Below the pieces are notes generated by a model, which saw only the letters and a program-made list of their open reading frames with translations, did no database searches and was not told the DNA's origin. From Evansella halocellulosilytica (GTDB lineage: Bacteria > Bacillota > Bacilli > Bacillales > Salisediminibacteriaceae), in assembly GCF_002335745.1 (NCBI RefSeq), contig NZ_NIST01000001.1, forward strand, positions 3,338,390 through 3,402,389: DNA of 64,000 nucleotides. The letters are read 5' to 3'. Shown piece after piece: positions 52,977 through 61,622 of this stretch. The position numbers and the translations under genes were made by a program. Within the stretch, counting starts at the first letter, position 1. The number at the start of each line of letters is the position of its first letter.

Positions 52977-54641
52977 TCACGTTACATTCGTATTTGAATA
53001 TTCATTTGCTTGTATGAATTTATAGGCTAAAATGGCTAAGTGCAAATTCATCCGTTCATTTGGTGATTGCAAATTAACACCTGTACGTTTTTCGATTTGT
53101 GATAGACGGTATTTTAATGTATGCCTATGAATATATAAGTGGGCAGCAGTTTGTTGAATGTGACAATTATTCGTAAGATAAGTTTCTAACGTTAATATTA
53201 AATCGGTTCTATGATGTTTTTGATTAATTAACCCGTTTAAATGTGACTCGTAAAACTGCTTTAAGGATATACCAGACTCTTTCATTTGGATAAGCATTTG
53301 ATAAAACCCGAGATCATCATAATGAATAACCGAAGATTCATCTAATAATAAATGGGAGTACTGAACAGCATATTCAGCTTCTTTTGCACTTAAAGAAAAT
53401 TGTTGTACAGATGTATACAATCTTCCTATACCGATTATTAAACGTTCACGAAAATGATAATGCCATCTTTCTTGGAGGTTTTTTAAAAACTGTTTTCCAT
53501 CAATTTTCATATGTTGCTCATCTTCATCAGGAATTTCAATTAAGGCAAAAAGTGCATCGATCTTCGGTAATAAAATATGCTGATACCCTGTAGTTGAAAA
53601 AGTCTGTGAAACAATATAATGAAGGTGATTACTCCAATCACTGTCGACTAGCTCATCTTTATGATGAATGACTTTAAAAAAAACTGCTTGATGAGGAGCA
53701 GATAAATTAAACCCTAGTTTTTTTCCCCTTTTAATCGCTGCTTCTGAATTGATTTGATCTTTCATCAAAATTTCTTCCAATAATTCTCCTCGTAATCTTA
53801 CTTTTGTTTCTTCGATTGCATATTGTTTAACTAATTCAATGCCAATAAGAGTCGAAACATGCTCCATTATGATGTTATCCATTTCTGCCCACACATTCTT
53901 TTTGTGGAATGCAACAAGGTATCCGTAAGTAAAGGATTCTGCTTTAATCGGTGTATGAAAACAATAAAATGATTTCCATTTGAAAGTTTTGTTTTTCCCA
54001 CCAAATTCATTTTCTTGTAACAATTCATTGATGTCTCTCGTTTCGGATTCAATTGTCATGGACTTATCGTTGCATGACAGTAGATCAGAATGAATATTAT
54101 GACAAGAAATCAATTGACCTAAATCATCAAAAACAAATAGACTCGAATCAGTTAAAGGGCTAAGCTTATTTAAGATCTCCTCTAAACCACCATTACTTAG
54201 CGCAAGTTTTGTCATCTCTTTATGAATATTTAATGAATCTTCGAGAAGCCTCATTTGTTCATTGCCAATTTGTTCAACGATTGCTTTTGTAATAGTTGAG
54301 AAATTAATCGTTTTTGGAATTTCAATTAGTGGCATGGAACGTTTATTCGCCTCAAAAACAAACCGTTCTGGGATTTCTTCAATATAAAAGCCAGTATAAA
54401 AAGCGATACCGGAGAGTCGGTTTGCACGGATTAGTTCTAGTAATCGTTCTTCGTAACGCTTATTGCTATTTAGTCCATAACCAGTAGTGACAATAAATTC
54501 ACCAGTCTGAAACCTGCTTATATCCTCAATGATTTCTATCGTTGTTACCCATTTTATAGCTCGATCAATCCCTTGGGATCCGGCAAGGAGCTTTGTTCCT
54601 TTTAAAGCTGGTAATAGCAGTGCTTCATGTATTGTTAACAC
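52977..54641 (-). CDS. PucR-family transcriptional regulator
   Basis: The 554-aa protein has the PucR N-terminal domain (about residues 5-125: LAGSQGIDRAIKWVTTIEI, GEFIVTTGYGL), a middle sensor region (about 140-280) and a CdaR/PucR C-terminal helix-turn-helix (about 490-540: NCHIQQTAAHLYIHRHTLKY, RLSQIEKRTGVNL). PucR proteins respond to metabolites and often control adjacent catabolic genes. It is divergent from yodT, so it is the obvious candidate regulator of that operon (inference). GTG at 54641 is nine bases after AAGGAA; a GTG three codons earlier touches it. Confidence 0.88.
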   Translation of the reverse strand: MLTIHEALLLPALKGTKLLAGSQGIDRAIKWVTTIEIIEDISRFQTGEFIVTTGYGLNSNKRYEERLLELIRANRLSGIAFYTGFYIEEIPERFVFEANKRSMPLIEIPKTINFSTITKAIVEQIGNEQMRLLEDSLNIHKEMTKLALSNGGLEEILNKLSPLTDSSLFVFDDLGQLISCHNIHSDLLSCNDKSMTIESETRDINELLQENEFGGKNKTFKWKSFYCFHTPIKAESFTYGYLVAFHKKNVWAEMDNIIMEHVSTLIGIELVKQYAIEETKVRLRGELLEEILMKDQINSEAAIKRGKKLGFNLSAPHQAVFFKVIHHKDELVDSDWSNHLHYIVSQTFSTTGYQHILLPKIDALFALIEIPDEDEQHMKIDGKQFLKNLQERWHYHFRERLIIGIGRLYTSVQQFSLSAKEAEYAVQYSHLLLDESSVIHYDDLGFYQMLIQMKESGISLKQFYESHLNGLINQKHHRTDLILTLETYLTNNCHIQQTAAHLYIHRHTLKYRLSQIEKRTGVNLQSPNERMNLHLAILAYKFIQANEYSNTNVT

Positions 54642-54693
54642 CTTTACCACTTCCTTCGAAGATTCGTTTCATTTTGTAACGTACAGTTATTAT

Positions 54694-54712
54694 ACATTTT
54701 GTATAAAAATGT
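54694..54712. promoter_or_regulatory. Inverted repeat between pucR-type gene and yodT
   Basis: ACATTTTGTATAAAAATGT is a near-perfect 19-bp palindrome in the 247-bp divergent spacer, 50-70 bp upstream of the regulator start. It is a candidate binding site for the PucR-type protein. Confidence 0.4.
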
Positions 54713-54888
54713 GAATGGAACTTTTGTTAATAGGGAGAATAGTCAGAAAACTTAGTTTGGAATAAGATAAAGTAAAGCTTTTATATTCAGTTTAAGTTGA
54801 AACCTTAATTTCTTCAAGATTGATCGATACGCATGAAGGGAAATGACTTTTCCCACGATAAACGACTAATCGAACAAGGAGGAGACGC

Positions 54889-56250
54889 ATGCGGAAAAGT
54901 TATTTAATTAAGCCGATTCTAGACACCGTATATCCTTGTGCTGAATATGGAAAAGGTATTTATTTGTATGATACAGATGGAAAAGAATATATCGACGGCT
55001 CATCTGGAGCCGTTACTGCAAGTATTGGTCACGGGGCTATAGAAATTGCCAAAGTCATGAAAGAGCAAGCAGAAGCGGTATCTTTTGTTTATCGTTCTCA
55101 ATTTACTAATGCACCTGCAGAAAAACTAGCTGAGATGTTAAAGAAGATCGCACCTGGTGAGATTAACTGGTCATTTTTTGTTAATAGCGGGTCAGAGGCA
55201 ACAGAAACAGCACTTAAAATAGCTTTACAATATTGGCAAGAAAAAGGACGGTCTACAAAAACAAAAGTTATATCGAGATGGATGAGTTATCACGGAATTA
55301 CACTCGGCGCATTATCTATGTCCGGACATATTGAAAGAAGGGAGAGGTTTGTACAATTACTTGAAGACTTCCCAACAGTCGATCCGCCGTATTGTTACCG
55401 CTGCCCTTTTAATCAATCATTTCCAGACTGTCAACTAATGTGTGCAAAAGAATTAGATAGAGCCATTAGGCGAATTGGTTCAGAACACATTGCTGCATTC
55501 ATAGCAGAACCGATCATTGGAGCATCAGGGGCGGCTGTTGTTCCACCAAATGGATATTACGAAGAAATAAGATCCATATGCGACCATCATGAGATCTTGT
55601 TTATTGCGGATGAAGTGATGACAGGAATCGGCAGATGCGGTAAAAAATTTGCAATTGAACATTGGAAAGTCGTTCCCGATATTTTGGCATTAGGTAAAGG
55701 AATTAGTGCAGGATATGCACCATTAGCAGCAACAATGATAAGTGATAAAGTAATGGAACCGATCTTTAACGGATCAAAATTGATCATGAGCGGGCATACG
55801 TTTAGTGCTAATCCTCAATCTACTGCTGTTGGCGTTGCCGTACTAGAATATATTGAAAAAAATAACCTGATCCAAAATGCAGAAAAATTAGGGAGATATT
55901 TGCTTGAAGAATTATTAAGGGTTCAACAAAAGTATCCGATAATAGGGGATGTTCGTGGAAAAGGCATGTTAATAGGTGTAGAATTTGTTTCAAATTATTT
56001 CAATAAACTTCCTTTTAGAAAAGAAGTGAATGTAACGAGGAAAGTTATTAGAAAAGCGATGGAAAAAGGACTATTAATTTATCCGGCTTCTTCTGGAGTA
56101 GAAGGAAGCTCAGGTGATGCTGTCATTATTGCACCGCCACTAATAATAAAAAAAGAAGAAATTAATCGACTCCTTCATATATTTGAAGAAACCGTCAAAG
56201 ACATTCAAGTTGAACTTCAAGTACAAGGCCATTTTCATACGGCAGGTTAA
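54889..56250 (+). CDS. yodT: Class III PLP aminotransferase (YodT-like)
   Basis: The 453-aa aminotransferase has the PLP lysine K270 in LGKGISAGYAPL and D241 in FIADEVMTGIGRCGK. Substrate-loop features are YIDGSSGAVTASIGH and NSGSEATETALKIA near the N-terminus. It heads the order yodT-S-R-Q seen in B. subtilis. The proposed substrate is N-epsilon-acetyl-beta-lysine, giving 3-oxo-6-acetamidohexanoate (inference from the neighbours). A cysteine cluster PPYCYRCPFNQSFPDCQLMC (about 164-185) is unusual for general aminotransferases but common in this subgroup. AAGGAGGAG precedes the ATG. Confidence 0.88.
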   Translation: MRKSYLIKPILDTVYPCAEYGKGIYLYDTDGKEYIDGSSGAVTASIGHGAIEIAKVMKEQAEAVSFVYRSQFTNAPAEKLAEMLKKIAPGEINWSFFVNSGSEATETALKIALQYWQEKGRSTKTKVISRWMSYHGITLGALSMSGHIERRERFVQLLEDFPTVDPPYCYRCPFNQSFPDCQLMCAKELDRAIRRIGSEHIAAFIAEPIIGASGAAVVPPNGYYEEIRSICDHHEILFIADEVMTGIGRCGKKFAIEHWKVVPDILALGKGISAGYAPLAATMISDKVMEPIFNGSKLIMSGHTFSANPQSTAVGVAVLEYIEKNNLIQNAEKLGRYLLEELLRVQQKYPIIGDVRGKGMLIGVEFVSNYFNKLPFRKEVNVTRKVIRKAMEKGLLIYPASSGVEGSSGDAVIIAPPLIIKKEEINRLLHIFEETVKDIQVELQVQGHFHTAG

Positions 56251-56264
56251 AAAGGAGGGTTAAC

Positions 56265-56972
56265 GTGGAATTAAACGTAAAGAATCAATCAAAAATAATT
56301 TCACTTCATGAAGCAGGAAAACTGATAAAAAATGACATGACGATTATGGTAGGAGGTTTTGGGGGAGTTGGAAATCCCCCGTCACTCATTGATGAAATGA
56401 TTCGTAATAATGTGCGAAATTTGACATTAATTTGTAATGATGCCGGATTCCCTCATATTGGCGTTGGAAAGCTTGTCACGAGTGAGCGAATTAAACGATT
56501 AATAGCTAGTCATATCGGTTCGAATCCTAATGCAGGAAAACAAATGACGAATGGTACCTTAGAAGTGGAGTTTTTTCCGCAAGGCACTTTAGCAGAGAAA
56601 ATACGGGCTGGAGGAGTAGGGCTTGGAGGGGTTCTCATCGATATAGGTGTAGATAATCCGATAGTAGAAAAAAATAAAAACAAATTCGAAATTAATGGAC
56701 TCCCATATTTAATAGAACCGGCGTTAACAGCGGAGGTTTCAATCGTTTATGCGAAAAAAGGAGATCGTTTTGGAAACCTTATTTATGATACAAGTGCAAG
56801 GAATACGAACCCCCTCGTTGCAATGGCAGGAGATATTACTATAGCAGAAGTAAGTGAAATTGTCGAAACAGGTGAGCTTGACCCAGAGGAAGTAGTAACA
56901 GCTGGTGCATTTGTAGATTATGTCGTTCAAAGTAAGGGAGTGAACTGGACATGGGCATGGGAAAGCAAGTAA
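56265..56972 (+). CDS. yodS: CoA-transferase subunit A (YodS-like)
   Basis: The 235-aa alpha subunit of a family I 3-oxoacid CoA-transferase has the CoA-loop motif VGGFGGVGNPPSLID near residue 28 and AEKIRAGGVGLGGVLIDIG near 108. The start is GTG at 56265 after AAAGGAGGG, 14 bp after yodT. It overlaps the B subunit by 22 bases. The pair probably activates a 3-oxo acid made by YodT. Confidence 0.9.
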   Translation: MELNVKNQSKIISLHEAGKLIKNDMTIMVGGFGGVGNPPSLIDEMIRNNVRNLTLICNDAGFPHIGVGKLVTSERIKRLIASHIGSNPNAGKQMTNGTLEVEFFPQGTLAEKIRAGGVGLGGVLIDIGVDNPIVEKNKNKFEINGLPYLIEPALTAEVSIVYAKKGDRFGNLIYDTSARNTNPLVAMAGDITIAEVSEIVETGELDPEEVVTAGAFVDYVVQSKGVNWTWAWESK

Positions 56973-57631
56973 GGCATCTTATTGCAATGCGGGCTGCTAA
57001 GGAAATTAAACGAGGGATGATCGTTAACTTAGGAATCGGAATCCCAACATTAGTAGCAAACTACGTAAAAGATCGTTCAATCATGTTTCATGCAGAAAAC
57101 GGTATACTCGGAACCGGACCTACTCCGGAACAAGGTAGTGAAAACCCATTTTTATGTAATGCAGGTGGAATACCGATTACTGTTGCTAGTGGTGCTTCTT
57201 TTTTTGACAGTGCAACAGCTTTTGCATTAATTAGAAGAGGGCTGTTAGATATGACGATCCTTGGAGCATTGGAGGTAAGTGAAAAGGGGGACTTGGCAAA
57301 TTGGATCGTTCCAGGGAAACGTGTGCCGGGGATGGGGGGAGCGATTGAATTAGCTCAAAAAGCTAAAAAAGTCGTTACAGTCATGAACCATACTGATAAG
57401 GATGGGAATCCGAAAGTAGTGAAGAAATGTTCACTACCTTTAACTGCACCAAAATGTGTTCATATGATTATTACAGATATGGCTGTAATGAAAGTCGTAA
57501 ACGATGGAATCGAATTAAAAGAAGTATTTGCACCTTATACGATTAAAAAAGTGCAAGAGAAGACAGGACTAACACTCATAATAAACGAATCACCTAAAGT
57601 GATATCAGATGGAGGGGTCATCTCACAATGA
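56951..57631 (+). CDS. yodR: CoA-transferase subunit B (YodR-like)
   Basis: The 226-aa beta subunit carries the catalytic glutamate E49 in FHAENGILGTGP (SENG-type motif). GIGIPTLVANYV near residue 30 and GGAIELAQKAKKVV near 136 are family features. AGGGAG lies ten bases before the ATG, inside the end of yodS; yodQ overlaps its stop by four bases. It forms the active heterodimer with YodS. Confidence 0.92.
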   Translation: MGMGKQVRHLIAMRAAKEIKRGMIVNLGIGIPTLVANYVKDRSIMFHAENGILGTGPTPEQGSENPFLCNAGGIPITVASGASFFDSATAFALIRRGLLDMTILGALEVSEKGDLANWIVPGKRVPGMGGAIELAQKAKKVVTVMNHTDKDGNPKVVKKCSLPLTAPKCVHMIITDMAVMKVVNDGIELKEVFAPYTIKKVQEKTGLTLIINESPKVISDGGVISQ

Positions 57632-58911
57632 ACAAAACCATACGTGACTGGATGGAACATAATGAAAGCAAGTTAATTAAGATGATTCAGCAAATGATTC
57701 AGCATCCATCGACTCAAATGAATGAATTGGGCATTCAAAGAACGGTTTATGAAATACTAGAAAAAATGGATTTTGACATCGAAATGTGGGAACCGGGAGG
57801 GGAAGAATTAACGACTCATAGAGCATTTATATCTCCGCGTGAATCTTTTAAAGGAAGCCCTAATGTTGTCGGGGTAAAAAAAGGAACTGGAAATGGACAC
57901 TCGATCATTTTAAATGGTCACGTAGATGTTGTTCCTGAAGGAGATATAAAAGATTGGAAAGAAGAACCGTATTCTGGAGCTCATAAAAACGGGAAAATAT
58001 TTGGGCGCGGTTCCACAGATATGAAAGGTGCCAATGCATCTATGTTGTTTGCATTGCAAGCCATTCAAGCTTGTCAAATCCCTTTAAAAGGAGATATCAT
58101 TTTTCATAGTGTAATAGAAGAAGAGAGCGGTGGAGCTGGTACACTTGCTGCATTATTAAACGGTTATACTGGTGATGCAGCGATCATACCTGAACCTACA
58201 CATATGAAAATATTTCCGAAACAACAGGGGTCCATGTGGTTTCGTATACAAGTAAAAGGGATGTCGGCTCACGGAGGAACACGTTATGAAGGTGTAAGTG
58301 CCATTGAAAAATCTGAAATAGTCTTAAAACATCTCCGTGAGTTGGAAGTCATTAGAAATGACAGAATAACGGATCCATTATTTTCTGAAATGCCGATTCC
58401 TATCCCGATAAATATTGGCGTCATTGCAGGAGGGGATTGGCCATCATCTGTTCCGGATTTAGTGAAGATTGAAGGAAGGTGCGGGATTTCTCCTGAGGAA
58501 ACCATAGAGGAAGTGAAAGCAGAGTTTGAACAATGGCTTTATACGTTAAAAGACAAAGACAGTTGGTTTATTCATCATCCTGTAGAAATTGAATGGTATG
58601 GAGCACGATGGCTACCTGGAGCAATTAATCTTGACCACCCTTTAATGGACATATTAACGGAGTCGTTTGAGGATATTGTTGAACGTAAACCAATCATTGA
58701 AGCTTCCCCTTGGGGGACAGATGGAGGGTTAATCACTTCTGTTGCGAACATTCCATCTATTGTTTTTGGACCTGGTGTTACGAGCATGGCTCATTTTCCG
58801 AATGAATACATTGAAGTAGAGAAAGCGTTGCAGTTTTCTGAAATTTTAGCAAATACAATTTTAAAATGGTGTAATAAAGAAAAAGCAGTCGCTGATAAAG
58901 GAAATAAATGA
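57628..58911 (+). CDS. yodQ: M20-family deacylase (YodQ, ArgE/DapE-like)
   Basis: The 427-aa metallopeptidase-fold enzyme has intact dinuclear zinc ligands: NGHVDVVPEG (His, about residue 98), GRGSTDMKG (bridging Asp, about 130), IEEESGG (Glu base and ligand, about 164), a PEPTHMK stretch and a C-terminal HFPNEYIE. The lid domain contains VKGMSAHGGTRYEG. It probably removes an N-acetyl group; in this locus 4-acetamidobutyrate or an acetylated lysine intermediate is a sensible substrate (inference). It is coupled to yodR by ATGA. Confidence 0.88.
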   Translation: MNKTIRDWMEHNESKLIKMIQQMIQHPSTQMNELGIQRTVYEILEKMDFDIEMWEPGGEELTTHRAFISPRESFKGSPNVVGVKKGTGNGHSIILNGHVDVVPEGDIKDWKEEPYSGAHKNGKIFGRGSTDMKGANASMLFALQAIQACQIPLKGDIIFHSVIEEESGGAGTLAALLNGYTGDAAIIPEPTHMKIFPKQQGSMWFRIQVKGMSAHGGTRYEGVSAIEKSEIVLKHLRELEVIRNDRITDPLFSEMPIPIPINIGVIAGGDWPSSVPDLVKIEGRCGISPEETIEEVKAEFEQWLYTLKDKDSWFIHHPVEIEWYGARWLPGAINLDHPLMDILTESFEDIVERKPIIEASPWGTDGGLITSVANIPSIVFGPGVTSMAHFPNEYIEVEKALQFSEILANTILKWCNKEKAVADKGNK

Positions 58912-58994
58912 GATAATGATATTGAAGTTTTATCACTTGTGAAAAACAAAGAAATGTAAGTAGATTCATAAGTTGTAAAAAGGAGGCATTAGCG

Positions 58995-60413
58995 ATGAAA
59001 AAGAAAATATTTCTTGCGGGAAACTGGATTGAGACTGAGCAATATGAAGATTTACGATCACCATATAATCAAGAAACGATAGCAGAAATTCCATTAGCAT
59101 CAATAAAAGAAGTAGATGATGCTCTTCATGCAGCAGTTCTTACGAAGAAACATTTAAAAAAGATGCCGGCATATCAAAGAGCAGACATATTAGATAATGT
59201 AGCAAAATTAATCGAAGAGAATAGAGAACGATGTGCAAGGACAATCGCTAATGAAGCTGCAAAGCCGATTCAAGCCGCACGAGGTGAAGTTGCAAGAAGT
59301 ATCATGACATATAAATTTGCAAGTGAAGAGGCAAGGCGACTTCCTAATGAATTCATTAATATGGATGCTGCACCAGGAGGAGAAAACAGAACAGCTTATA
59401 CGATTCATGAACCCGCAGGTGTGGTAGCTGCTATAACACCATTCAATTTTCCGATGAATCTAGTTGCCCATAAATTAGGTCCTGCAATAGCTGCGGGTAA
59501 TCCAGTCATTCTAAAACCAGCCTCTCAAACACCACTCTCTGCGTTTCTAATTGCCGAATTGTTTGAGAAAGCCGGACTTCCAAAAGGAGCATTAAGTGTT
59601 CTAACTGGTAAAGGGAGTGTAATAGGAGAAACATTGGTCACGGATCCTAGAACAAATGTTATAACATTTACTGGCAGTCCAAAAGTTGGGATTCAATTGA
59701 AAAATAAAGCCGGATTGAAAAAGGTTACATTGGAGCTCGGTTCAAACTCAGCGTTGATTATAGATGAGAATGTAAACGTAGATGATATCATTGACCAAAT
59801 TATGACAGGCTCATTTGTTTACCAAGGCCAAGTATGTATTTCATTACAACGAATTTATGTTCATGAACATTTGAAAGAATCGCTGTTATTAAAAATGAAA
59901 GAGCAGGTTCAATCTTTAAAGATAGGTGATCCGTTAGATGAACAGACAAATGTCTCTTCATTAATATCACCAACTGATAAAGACCGTGTTTTGACCTGGA
60001 TCGAAGAGGCGATAACGAATGGGGCTAAGCTAATTTCAGGGGGAAAAGCGCAACAAAATATCGTCGAACCGACGATTTTAGCTGATGTCCCTGCAAATGT
60101 AAAAGTTTCTTGTGAGGAAGTATTTGGTCCAGTTGTAATCGTAAACAGTTTTTCAACGTGGGAAGAAGCGATTGAACTAGTGAATGATTCTGAATTTGGT
60201 TTACAAGCTGGAGTGTTTACGCAGGATTTAAGAAAAGCATTTATTGCATCAGAAGAACTCGAGGTAGGCGGAGTGATGATCAATGATATTCCAACTTTCC
60301 GTGTCGATCATATGCCGTATGGAGGTGTAAAAAATAGCGGTTTTGGAAGGGAAGGAATTAAATATGCAGTACAAGAAATGACTGAAAAGAAACTTGTATC
60401 ATTTAAACGCTAA
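58995..60413 (+). CDS. NAD(P)-dependent aldehyde dehydrogenase
   Basis: The 472-aa enzyme has the cofactor region TPFNFPMNLVAHKLGPA (about residue 148), the general base in LELGSNSA (about 248) and the nucleophilic cysteine in YQGQVCISLQRIY (about 282). FTGSPKVGIQLKNKAG near 223 fits the Rossmann fold. AAGGAGG precedes the ATG. It sits inside the yod-type operon between yodQ and yodP, an extra gene relative to the B. subtilis order I recall. Oxidation of a C4 semialdehyde made from the lysine route is a possible role (inference). Confidence 0.88.
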   Translation: MKKKIFLAGNWIETEQYEDLRSPYNQETIAEIPLASIKEVDDALHAAVLTKKHLKKMPAYQRADILDNVAKLIEENRERCARTIANEAAKPIQAARGEVARSIMTYKFASEEARRLPNEFINMDAAPGGENRTAYTIHEPAGVVAAITPFNFPMNLVAHKLGPAIAAGNPVILKPASQTPLSAFLIAELFEKAGLPKGALSVLTGKGSVIGETLVTDPRTNVITFTGSPKVGIQLKNKAGLKKVTLELGSNSALIIDENVNVDDIIDQIMTGSFVYQGQVCISLQRIYVHEHLKESLLLKMKEQVQSLKIGDPLDEQTNVSSLISPTDKDRVLTWIEEAITNGAKLISGGKAQQNIVEPTILADVPANVKVSCEEVFGPVVIVNSFSTWEEAIELVNDSEFGLQAGVFTQDLRKAFIASEELEVGGVMINDIPTFRVDHMPYGGVKNSGFGREGIKYAVQEMTEKKLVSFKR

Positions 60414-60468
60414 CGAGAGGGAGTGGTATCCTTCTAATAAATCTAGATAGTATAGAAAGGAGCAAGCT

Positions 60469-61293
60469 ATGCTCATTAATCAGTGGGATGCGGATGTCAA
60501 AAATGATCGGGTTGTTGCTTACTTACCATCATTAGAAAATACAGAATTAGAAAAATTAAACGAGTTTATAGAAAATGATCAGTTTGGGAAATTGATCGTA
60601 TATACAACACAGGAGCATGTAAAAACATTAAGAAAACTTCACTTTGAAGCTGAAGCTGAAATGTCAGGTTTTTTCAATGGTGAAAAGGCGATTATATTAA
60701 CAAAATATATTCATCAGCAAAGAAAACAGTCAAGTTCTATACTTGACAATAATCATGTACATGAAATAGTAAAAAATGATGATAAACGTATCACTAATTT
60801 CCAAGACGATCAATTCATACTTGAAACCGTTAACGATGATGATTTGTTAAATTTATCCCAGCTTTATCAAGAAGTATTTGAAAAATATCCAACGAATATT
60901 TTTGCCCCAAACTATTTAAAAGAGGCAAAAGAATCGAATTATACATTTATCGTTGCTAAAGACGGTAAAAAGGTCATTGGAGCGGCTTCTGCAATGGATA
61001 CTGGCTTTTTTAGCGCTGAAATTACCGATTGCGCTGTACATCCAGATTATCGAGGAAAACAGATATTACATATGTTGATTCTATCTTTAGAAAAAGAGTT
61101 GGTAAACAAAGGTATTTATCACGTCTTTTCGATTACTAGAGCAAAGTCAGTCGGAATGAATATGACAGTTAAAAGACTAGGTTATCAATATGAAGGAACA
61201 TTAATAAATAACTGCATTATATCAACTGGTTTTGAAGACATGAACGTATGGACAAAACGATTAACAGTTAATAAGAAAATCGAGACGATTTGA
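60469..61293 (+). CDS. ablB: Beta-lysine N6-acetyltransferase (AblB/YodP-like)
   Basis: The 274-aa protein has a C-terminal GNAT domain (about residues 120-265), with the acetyl-CoA loop VHPDYRGKQILHMLILSLEK and SVGMNMTVKRLGYQYEGTL. The N-terminal domain (about 1-95) is typical of AblB. It acetylates the epsilon-amino group of beta-lysine made by KamA; methanogens use the product as an osmolyte. It is the last gene of the plus-strand operon and converges on yokU-kamA. GAAAGGAGC lies before the ATG. Confidence 0.85.
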   Translation: MLINQWDADVKNDRVVAYLPSLENTELEKLNEFIENDQFGKLIVYTTQEHVKTLRKLHFEAEAEMSGFFNGEKAIILTKYIHQQRKQSSSILDNNHVHEIVKNDDKRITNFQDDQFILETVNDDDLLNLSQLYQEVFEKYPTNIFAPNYLKEAKESNYTFIVAKDGKKVIGAASAMDTGFFSAEITDCAVHPDYRGKQILHMLILSLEKELVNKGIYHVFSITRAKSVGMNMTVKRLGYQYEGTLINNCIISTGFEDMNVWTKRLTVNKKIETI

Positions 61294-61311
61294 TGGTCGT
61301 CTCGATTTTTT
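61276..61311. terminator. Bidirectional terminator between ablB and yokU
   Basis: AAAATCGAGACGA (61276-61288) pairs with TCGTCTCGATTTT (61297 onward). The stop codon of ablB lies in the arm and loop. T6 follows on the plus strand and the left A-run serves the minus strand. Confidence 0.85.
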
Positions 61312-61313
61312 AT

Positions 61314-61586
61314 CTATATTTTAAAATAGTTTTTCTTTAATAATTTTGGTTGTTCCATTAATTCCTTATACGAGAAAACGTTACTTAATTTATTCGTATC
61401 AATGAGCATAAATTGATCTTCAATTTCATCGATTAACGATTCTTCAATATAAATCATGCCGCAGTTTTGACATTTAATGGATGGAACTTGGGTGATTTCA
61501 ACGGCTCGTGTTCCATCTGGAAGTTCCCAGTAAGCAGATTCTAACGAGTTGGTCGCATCTTTAGCTTCACACCACTTACAAACCAA
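61314..61586 (-). CDS. yokU: YokU-like zinc-ribbon protein
   Basis: The 90-aa protein has two CxxC pairs, CKWC at the N-terminus and CQNC near residue 42, that probably bind one zinc. Between them is YWELPDGTRAVEITQVP, and DQFMLIDTNKL with YKELMEQPKLL follows, as in the YokU family found beside kamA in B. subtilis. The start is TTG at 61586, seven bases after AAGGAGG. It lies 36 bp after kamA and is co-transcribed. Function is unknown. Confidence 0.78.
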   Translation of the reverse strand: MVCKWCEAKDATNSLESAYWELPDGTRAVEITQVPSIKCQNCGMIYIEESLIDEIEDQFMLIDTNKLSNVFSYKELMEQPKLLKKNYFKI

Positions 61587-61622
61587 AGTTTTAACCTCCT
61601 TTATTTTTCCATTCAAGTTTTT

